Shown here in pieces: positions 55,965 to 64,000 of a stretch of DNA of 64,000 nt (positions are counted from its first letter, which is position 1; the number at the start of each line of letters is the position of its first letter). The position numbers and the translations under genes were made by a program. The notes under the pieces were generated by a model. It was not told the DNA's origin. It worked only from the letters and a program-made list of their open reading frames with translations, and did no database searches. The stretch comes from Craterostigma plantagineum (Eukaryota; Streptophyta; Magnoliopsida; Lamiales; Linderniaceae), in assembly GCA_027422505.1 (NCBI GenBank), contig JAPQWV010000002.1:25956501-26020500 (forward strand), given 5' to 3'.

Positions 55965-56430
55965 ATCTCCCCCTTTTTGATGATGACAAGTAATTAATGC
56001 ATATCTTAAGCATATGAGTACACTCGATATGAAGCCATTTACGCACGTAGCATGTTTAAGTATCACAGCATGCGACATATGATCAGAGCAAATAAATTTA
56101 TCAAATTTCATAGCATGCTCCCCCTGTCTAATTGCTACTATTCTCATGTAAAGCACAAAAGCAAAGGTTTAGCAATTACCAGATCATATCACATGGAATG
56201 TCACAAGTTACCACGGAATGTCGCAAGCTATCATGGAATGTCTCAAGTTATCACATCATATCAGTTTGCTCCCCCTGCCTATGTGCGGAATTCCTTAATC
56301 CTTAACAAATCATCAACTAAAGCACAGAGGATTAAGACACAAGCATATAAACGCAAGCAAGCCGATTATATTATATCATTCCAAAATAACAAAATAAGGC
56401 ATTAATTGCCTAGACTTCTCCCCCTTCAGC
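55965..56430 (-). promoter_or_regulatory. Multiple polypurine tracts upstream of the 3' LTR
   Basis: On the plus strand four CT-rich copies appear: TCTCCCCCT at 55967, GCTCCCCCT at 56117, GCTCCCCCT at 56268 and TCTCCCCCTTC at 56417; on the minus strand these are AGGGGGAG tracts. The first abuts the LTR and is the functional PPT position. Repeated PPTs upstream of the 3' LTR are a described Sirevirus signature. Confidence 0.75.
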
Positions 56431-56563
56431 ATCAAAAAGGAGGGACCAACACCACCAACTTACCTAACCTGTAAACAACTTCGACCCTCAAAACCAGAAA
56501 CCAGCGGTAAAAGCAAACTAGAACTAATCCTATCAGAGCTAGGGAATTACTAAGGAACAAGAT

Positions 56564-57947
56564 CTAAAGGCTGGAATCGCTATCGGATGAGGCAGATGAG
56601 GATTCAGCGATATTAAGAGCCGCGGAGATCTCCTTCAGACATTTGTTAACCTTTTTGAAGTTCCGTGAGATCTTTTTGAACTTTTTGCGGTTCTCATCCT
56701 TAAGCCCCTTGAAGCTTCTTTTCAGATCAGCTATCGTTCCCTGCTCGTCATCGCTGTCATTATCCTTCTTCTTCTTGATCGGAGTCTTGGAAGGAGTTTT
56801 CAAATCCCTTGTTTTGAACCAGCCTTGGCGAGCATCATAGCGTATACCAACACGCTTCAGGGTGACCAGATCCACAGCATGCTTAGAGCTGTGTCAGTAT
56901 CATACCATAGGGAAGTTCCTTATCTGGGCTCTGGCTGGCATAGACCATGTACTTGAGAACGAAATATCCTAAGTTCAGTGGCCTATTTTGGGACACCATG
57001 TAGAGAGTCAGCATGCTCATGTTGTTCATCGTGGTGGAATGGCCTCCACTTCCAACTCGGGCGCTCCATAGCGTAAAATGCAGGACCTTGTAGAGAAAGA
57101 ACAGATCTATGGGAAGTTGGTTCAAAGCTTCTCCTTCAGAGAACTTTTGCTTATAGGGGGAATTCCAGAGGGCTTTTGCACAGTCTCGCATGGATACTTC
57201 AGAGGTGCACCAGTGGACAAAGTCAAAGTAGCGGAGCCCTTCGTTCTCAACACCCAGCATCTCATTCACTTTAGCGCTATTCCATTCAAGGGTCTTGCCA
57301 AGCACATAAGACTTGACTGTGATCTCCGTTTCGTCTTCAACGAACGTGAGATTAGCATAGAAGATTTTCACGGCTTCCACATACAAGGACCCGTCTATCC
57401 TCAGGAAATTTTCCCAGCCATATTCCGTCAGCCATGTTACGACTTGACTGTCAGCCAACTCATCAAACTTAACGCACCTTCCTCGTGCAATGCGACACTT
57501 CTGAAGCTTTCCGTGAAGTTCCTTGGCACTATCAGTCAGGAATTTGATCTCGTCAGTGATCTCCTCCGGATTTTCGGGATTGAACATGGCCTTGGCAGAA
57601 TGATCCAACGGGGGAGTCTTGTCTCGAGGAGGAGACTCGATCTGATCAGAAGTAGACTTTTGTGGTGAGGCTGATTTTTCGAGTGAGGCTGATTTCTCAG
57701 GTAATGGGGGCTGATCGTGAGAAGAGGCGGGAGTTTTTTCAGTAGATTGATCATGAGATGAAACAGGAGATGGAGTGGGAGTTTTGACGATCTTCGCTTT
57801 CTTCTTCTTCGGTTTCGTAGGGGATTTCGTGGCTTTGGGACTGCTTTTGGACTTCGAGCGAGTGGCTTTTGGAGTAAGTGAAGTTTCAGGTAAGGAACTC
57901 TTCCTCTTTTTGTCTGACTAAGATCCGGCGCCTTTGGTTTTCACCAT
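56564..57947 (-). pseudogene. Extra ORF downstream of pol (putative plant transposon protein domain)
   Basis: From ATG 57947 one frame runs to TAA 56885-56883, with a TAG at codon 10. The N-terminal 110 residues are Lys/Ser/Pro-rich. The next part (about 57600-56883) contains VVTWLTEYGWENFLRI and YVEAVKIFYANL, which match the putative plant transposon protein domain often found next to retroelements. A frameshift then leads to 56875-56564, a Lys-rich coiled-coil tail ending in Ser/Asp repeats. No signal peptide or membrane segment is visible, so an envelope role is not supported by sequence. Confidence 0.65.
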
Positions 57948-58436
57948 GATTGTGATCGAAGGTAGATGGAAATTATGAAGTGAGGAAGTTAGGGTTTGAG
58001 TGAGTTTGAAAAAGACGAGAGGCGTTTGATTTTAAAGGCTGAAAACTTCTGGATAGGGATAGAAAGAAGTTATTGAAGGATGTGATCTCGACAGGACATG
58101 TGTCAGATAAGAAAGGGATTTCAAAAATTTGAATTTTAAAAAGATTTCTTACTAAGGAAGAACACTGCACGCTATGCGCGATTAAGTTAAGATAGAAGGT
58201 TATCTCGCGGGATTTAAGGAAGGAAATAAAAGAGGATCAGAGTTTTAAGGGAGATATTGGCTGAAAATATATTGACATAAATGTCGAACAAAATAATCTT
58301 CATATGGAAGAATAAGGAAAGATAAGGAAGATAGAATCCGGATAAATATTAATAAAATCAAGGAATAAAATCTCGGAGATCCTAAAGGATAAGATCAAGG
58401 AAAATACTAAAGGCTTAACATATCTAGTCACCTTTC

Positions 58437-61400
58437 CTATTTGAGCTCAATAATTCCTAATCGGTCACGGATATCACAGAATCTACTCTCAATAAGGGGT
58501 TTCGTGAAGATATCAGCCAACTGATCATTAGTTCCTACGAAGTTCACGCTGATATTCCCTTTCTGAACATGATCTCGAATAAAATGATGTTTCACCTCTA
58601 TATGCTTAGTTCGAGAGTGGTGTACAGGATTCTTGGTGATACTAATGGCACTAGTACTATCACAGAAAATGGGAATTTGGTCGTACCTTAAACCGTAATC
58701 ACTCAAGGTCTGTTTCATCCAAAGGATTTGCTGAGAGCAGCTTCCTAAGGCCATATATTCGGCTTCGGTTGTGGATAGGGCTACGGCATTTTGTTTCCGA
58801 CTGGACCAAGTTACAAGGGAATTTCCTAGTATTTGACAAGTTCCACTAGTGCTCTTCTTATCTTCCTTAGAACCGGCGTAATCCGCATCCGAGTATCCCA
58901 TTAATGGGAATTCCTTGGAATTTGGATACCATATACCATGATTGATTGTTCCCTTCAAATATCTAAGTATCCGCTTGACTGCCGTCAAGTGAGATTCCTT
59001 AGGACTCGATTGATATCTAGAACATAGACCAGTAGCAAACATGATATCGGGTCTGCTTGCCGTAAGGTATAGCAAACTTCCGATCATACCTCTATACTTA
59101 GTTTGGTCAAAGGGCGTACCTTATTCATCACTATCAATTTTAGCGGTCTGGTGCATAGGAGTGGGAAGTACCTTGAAATCAACCATTCCAAATTTTTCAA
59201 GTAGTTCCTTCGTGTACTTCGTTTGAGATATGAATGTTCCCGTATCCAATTGCTTGATTTGTAATCCAAGGAAATACGTGAGTTCTCCCATTAGGCTCAT
59301 CTCAAATTCCTGTTGCATAGACTTAGAAAACTTCTCGCAAAGGGTGATTGCTACCAAATATGATATCATCAACGTATATCTGCACAAGTAATATGTGATT
59401 CCCTTCGCACTTGATAAACAGAGTGTTATCTATTGTTCCTGTTATAAATCCCATGTCTAGTAAAAAGTTACTTAATCTTTCATACCATGCCCTAGGGGCC
59501 TGTTTCAAACCATATAAAGCTTTGTTTAATTTAAAAACGTGATTTGAAAATTCCTCTTTTTCAAAACCGGGAGGTTGCTCGACAAAAACTTCCTCATTTA
59601 TAAAACCATTTAAAAATGCACTTTTTACGTCCATTTGGAAAAGCTTAAATCTTTTAAAAGATGCATATGCAAGTAAAATGCGTATTGACTCAAGCCTAGC
59701 TACGGGTGCAAAGGTTTCTTGAAAATCTATACCTTCTTCTCGGGAATAACCTTTGGCGACTAACCTGGCCTTATTTCGTGTTACATTACCGTTCTCATCC
59801 AGTTTGTTGCGAAACACCCACTTCGTGCCTATTATAGACTTATAGTTCGGTCTTTCCACAAGAGTCCACACTTGGCTCTTTTCGAATTGTGCCAGCTCTT
59901 CTTCCATGGCAATCACCCACGATTCATCGTCAAGCGCTTCATTCACTGTCTTAGGTTCCATGGTTGACAACAGCACGTCATATGATTCCTCAGCAGTATC
60001 GTTTCGTGCAGTTGCTCTCGTTTTGATCCCTGAAGTGATACTCCCTATGACCTCTTCAGTGGGATGGCTGGAAGCATGTTTGAATTTTCTGCGCTGTTGT
60101 TCATCTGAAGCTTCAGGTTCCTCTGACATATCATCTAGTTCCAATGGAATTGCGTTCACTTCTTTGTCAGTAACCTGTATATCTGCAGGAGACACAACTA
60201 TACCTTCCTCAGTAGCATCTGCATTAGGAAATTCATCAAACGTAACATGCACAGATTCTTGAACAGTCTTCTTCCTATTATTAAACACTCTAAACGCTTT
60301 GGAATGAAGGCTGTAACCTAGGAATATCCCTTCATCTACCTTGGAATCGAACTTCCCTCTTTTATCCCTATCATTCAAAATGAAACATTTGCAACCAAAT
60401 ACATGGAAATATCCTATGTTAGGGGTTTTGTCGTTCCAAAGTTCATAGGGAGTTCTCTTAATAATCGGTCTAAGGAAAATCCTATTCGAGACATAACATG
60501 CCGTACTAACAGCTTCGGCCCAAAAATGTTTTGGAGTATTATATTCGCCCAACATAGTCCTAGCCATTTCTTGTAATACTCTATTTTTCCTCTCGACCAC
60601 TCCGTTCTGTTGAGGCGTAATAGGGGCTGAAAAATTATGACTATAACCATTTTCATCACAAAAAGATGCAAAGGATTTGCTATCAAATTCTAGACCGTTA
60701 TCACTCCTAATCTTACGGACTTTCATTTCTTTCTCATTTTCTAGCTTCTTAATCAGTGGCGCAAGATTATCTAAAGCCTCACTTTTGTGCGCAAGAAATA
60801 AGACCCATCTAGTATAGTCGTCTACGATCACAAAGGCATATCGTTTACCTTTCAATGACATAACCTGTACCGGACCAAAAAGGTCAAGATGCAGCAGTTC
60901 CAGTGGTCTGGACGTAGAGATCACATTCTTAGGCTTAAAGGACGTCCTGGTCTGTTTCCCCATTTGGCACGCTTTACAGATTCTGTCCTTGGTGGCTTTC
61001 ATATCTGGAATACCTCTCACCAACTCATTGCATGATATGTGAGACAGTTCCATGTTAGCATGTCCCAGACGTCTATGCCATAACCATGTGATATCCTGCG
61101 TAACTGCTAGACACTTGACGTTTTGGTTAGCAATATCATCAAGAGTGATGCAGTATATGTTACCATGCCTAGATGCACTAAACACAATCTCATCATTCTT
61201 TTTAACAAGGCATTTATCTTTGGCGAAAACTACGGTATGTCCATCATCACACAATTGGCTAATACTTATTAAATTATGTTCTAAGTTCCTAACGAACCAT
61301 ACGTTATCTATAGTGATATTTAAATTGTTACCGACAGTACCAACTCCCACGATTTTGGCTTTTGCGTCGTTGGCGTATGAAACGTATCATCCATCTACCG

Positions 61401-61500
61401 CCTTCAACGACACAAAATTATCTATATCACCTGTCATGTGGCGGGAGCACCCGCTGTCGAGGTACCACCTACTTTTCTTACTGGGATTCTTCCTTCGTAC
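58437..61500 (-). pseudogene. pol: Sirevirus pol, nearly full length with a few breaks
   Basis: Protease near 61470 (WYLDSGCSRHMTGD), a TGA at 61389-61387, then open 61350-59323 with integrase ([49 protein letters not shown]) and RT ([35 protein letters not shown] near 59370). A frameshift near 59345 and a TAA near 59123 precede RNase H, open 59087-58437 ([33 protein letters not shown]), stop TAG/TAA at 58437. Closer to intact than the plus-strand copy. Confidence 0.88.
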
Positions 61501-61554
61501 CTGTAGAAAGAATTATTCTTCTGAGGTCCCCAATTTCTGTTGGGTCCTAACATG

Positions 61555-63251
61555 TTAGCGGGAAAATAACTTTTGTTGTGTGATATCATTCTGCATAGAT
61601 GGTGATCTCCTGTTAGAATCAGATATAACAGTGGTATCTACAGGTGACTTCTTAGGTCTCCAAACATACTTAGCTTTATCAACTTTCTTTAATGGACAGT
61701 TGTATGCATAATGACCATTTCTACCACAACAGAAACACTTAAACTTAGGCATAGAATGCTTAACATGCTTTTCATCAGTGGAATAACCTATCCCTGTCCT
61801 ACCAATGTTGCTAGGAGTATTCAACAGCATGTCTAGGTTCTGCCTACCCTCAAGGAGTCTATCAATTTTCTGTTTTTCCCTCTCTAAGGCGTTCTTAAGT
61901 TCTACAGTCTCTCTGGATAAGTCACTGTTTTTCTTTTCTGTTTTCTCACAGTCACAGGGAATTCCCTCGTTCTTAGCAGTAACTAACTCTCCTCTCAATC
62001 GTGAGATCTCTAGATCAGCCTCATGTTTTTTCTTAGCTAGTTCACCTCGCTGCCTTATCAGTTCCTTATTCAGGGAATTTAGTGACTGGATCTTTTTCTC
62101 TGTTTTTTGAAGTAACCTACACAAATCTTCCTTACTTTCTTCTATATCAGAAACAGATGAGTCACTTTCATAACCATAGAAACTGTTTAGGATATGAATT
62201 TTTTCAATGGAAGAGGAGCGAGATACCTGATCCTCGTCAGCCATGTAAGCGTGATCCTCGTCCTCACATTGTTCCAGTTCAGAGTCATTTGATTCAGTCA
62301 CCATAGCCTTCTGCTTCCTCGGTTTCTCATTGCTAGTTGCGGGGCATTCATGTGCATAGTGGCCTGGTTTGTTGCATCGGAAACACTTCTGAACTTTCTT
62401 CCCAGACGTGGATATTCCCTTGCTCTTGTTCTGGAATTTGTTGAAGTTTCCTTTGAATTTCTTTTTCTGCTGGAACCTTTCAATTCTTTTTGTAAGCATG
62501 GCCAAATCGTTCATCAGGTCCTTTTCTTCGTCGTCAGAATCAAATTCTTCTTGGTTGGATTTGAATGCAATGGACTTCTGATTTTTATTCTGAGACTTCT
62601 CATTCATTGATGTTTGAATCATCTCATAGGATATAAGAGATCCAATCAGCTCGGAGATGCTAAGTGCTTCTAGATCCTTTGCTTCGTAGATGGCAGTAAC
62701 CTTGGCATTCCATTCTCGTGGCAGTGATCTCAGTATCTTTCTTACTTGTTCACTGTCGGGAACTTTCTTGCCGAGAGAGAACTTTGGTTGAAGATTCCCA
62801 TGAATCTGGCGTACATCTGGCTTATATTTTCGTCAGATTCCATTGAGAACAGTTCATACTGGTGAGTGAGTAGAGCCAGTCTTTCTTGTACGACTCGTTG
62901 GGTTCCTTCATGAGTGACTTGGAGCATATCCCACATGGCCTTTGCTGATGAGCAGGAACTTACCCGAATGTATTCTTCCCGTGTGAGTGCGCATGCGAGC
63001 ATGTTTTTCGCCTTTGCGTTTCGCGTGATTCCCCTTTTGTCATCAGCAGTGTAATCTTTAGTATCCTTTGGAGTTCCATCGGATTTCGCAATTGTGTAAG
63101 GTCCGTTGATGATTGTCTCCCAAAGCTCGTAGTCGACAGCGATCAAAAATTCGATCATACGATTCTTCCATACTGCGTAGTTCGTACCGTCGAAGAGAGG
63201 AGGCCTGGAGTGGGATTGACCCTCTGCAAAAATATCACTCGAAAAAGCCAT
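61555..63251 (-). pseudogene. gag: Sirevirus Gag, one frameshift
   Basis: ATG 63251 starts MAFSSDIFAEGQSHSRPPLF. A frameshift near 62790 (ORF ends 62742) moves the frame to the one open through 61555. The capsid half contains WDMLQVTHEGTQRVVQ. The C-terminal half has a CCHC knuckle (CFRCNKPGHYAHEC, about 62387-62346), a coiled coil of about 120 residues (EKKIQSLNSLNKELIRQRGE onward), and a second knuckle CFCCGRNGHYAYNC near 61740-61700. Two zinc knuckles separated by a coiled coil give an unusually long Gag. Confidence 0.85.
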
Positions 63252-63308
63252 TAGATCTTAACTCAGACGTGTTAGGCCTTTCGTTGAGTAACCCGCTCTG
63301 ATACCAAA

Positions 63309-64000
63309 TGAAGTGTAAAATATGCCTAAGAGGGGGGGGGGGGGGGTTGAATTAGGCTAATAAAAATTATGGCTTTTCTCCTTTGAAAACTACTTTTCTT
63401 TAAGAAGATATTTGCAGAGCACGTTATTCCCTAGAGAGCAGTAAGATTGTCTATGTTATCTCCCTAACCCTGTTTAAAGAATATCGCGTTAATCTCAGAA
63501 GTTCTTTAAACGATATCACCTAGTTATTTGCGAAAGTTCCGGATTTGTCTCACAGAAAAAGTAAATAACAGAAAGTAAAGTGAGACGGGATTTTTATACA
63601 GGTTATATCCCCAATTGGGGTTTAATCCTGTCCTTGGGGTGTGATCTCCCCAAGAGTTCCAATCAATCACTAGGTATTACCGTTTACACTATGATTGACC
63701 CGTACACAACCGAAGCACTATGGACACTAGACCTCGCTCTAGGCTGACGCACCCCAAGTTTCGATCCACGCCGTTTACCCAGGAACCTATTCCTCGGCTG
63801 GATGCAGCTTTCTACCGAAGGGCCACCGAATCCACAAAATTCGTCCCTCCACGTGCGTAAGACTCCACTCGTGCTCCTTTGTGCGCTCACACGTCCGAAG
63901 ACAAAGGTATTTAGGATTTGGAGTTTCTAAGGATCGCTCAAAGAGTACAGATTCGCAAATGAAAGCTCAATCACAAACTACGAATGAATCGCAAAGTAAA
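63309..64000 (-). repeat. 5' LTR of the minus-strand Sirevirus (inner part)
   Basis: Matches 54494-55180 closely. It begins (plus strand) TGAAGTGTAAAATATG and contains a G-run near 63331. By comparison it should end near 64780, outside the window. Confidence 0.9.

Larger units (their letters stand above)
54494..64000 (-). mobile_element. Sirevirus (Copia), minus strand, runs off the right edge
   Basis: 3' LTR 54494-55964 (1471 bp; TGTAGACC...CTTCA on the minus strand). The 5' LTR starts at 63309 and continues past the window. PBS TGGTATCAGAG lies at about 63306-63296 (minus). Gag, pol, an additional ORF and several polypurine tracts lie between. Left flank is CTTCT (54489-54493) of the plus-strand Sirevirus, so it is nested in it. 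LTR sequences visible at both ends (54494-55180 against 63309-64000) differ at few positions. Confidence 0.92.

Overview
This is nuclear DNA of a flowering plant, probably a eudicot. Intron-rich plant genes with GT-AG junctions (eEF2, a SOMBRERO-type NAC factor, a CBL calcium sensor, a GRAS factor, a cytosolic NADP-isocitrate dehydrogenase) sit among Copia LTR retrotransposons, solo LTRs, hAT MITEs and a Mutator-like element. No species can be named from the sequence alone. All gene models below are built by eye from splice sites, reading frame and family resemblance.

Layout. 1-9114 is a stack of nested retroelements: a minus-strand Sirevirus LTR (1-1833) sits in the 5' LTR of a decayed Copia-like element (1834-9114). 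That element is itself split by a solo LTR (2306-4153, target duplication CTTGA) and by a pol-less LTR element (5245-8394). Its interior carries charged coding fragments resembling the C-terminal lid of HSP70/BiP and a segment of HSP90. 9115-12860 holds eEF2 (minus). 13005-19116 is a very young Copia element with LTRs that look identical. 19862-30167 is a gene island, all plus strand: GRAS factor, defensin with a Gly/Pro-rich tail, a DUF2358 gene with an in-frame stop, a hAT MITE, NADP-ICDH and a DUF212 gene. 30438-32048 is the NAC gene and 34391-35708 the CBL gene, both minus. 37416-42489 is a second Copia element with ATAAA duplications. 43517-44500 is a 984-bp Mutator-like element with a 9-bp target duplication, carrying a small two-exon ORF (Pack-MULE-like).

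44609-64000 is two Sireviruses in inverted orientation. The plus-strand copy has a 2.8-kb solo LTR inside its 5' LTR and a hAT MITE inside its RNase H region. Its 3' part is cut at 54493 by the LTR of a minus-strand, better preserved copy that runs off the right edge. That copy has the multiple polypurine tracts typical of Sireviruses and an extra ORF downstream of pol.

The host genes do not form a pathway. They are independent loci for translation, carbon metabolism, calcium signalling, defence and transcription. The most unusual observations are the chaperone-fragment-bearing retroelement, the Mutator-like element with a spliced ORF, and a small membrane-protein ORF upstream of gag in the young Copia element.
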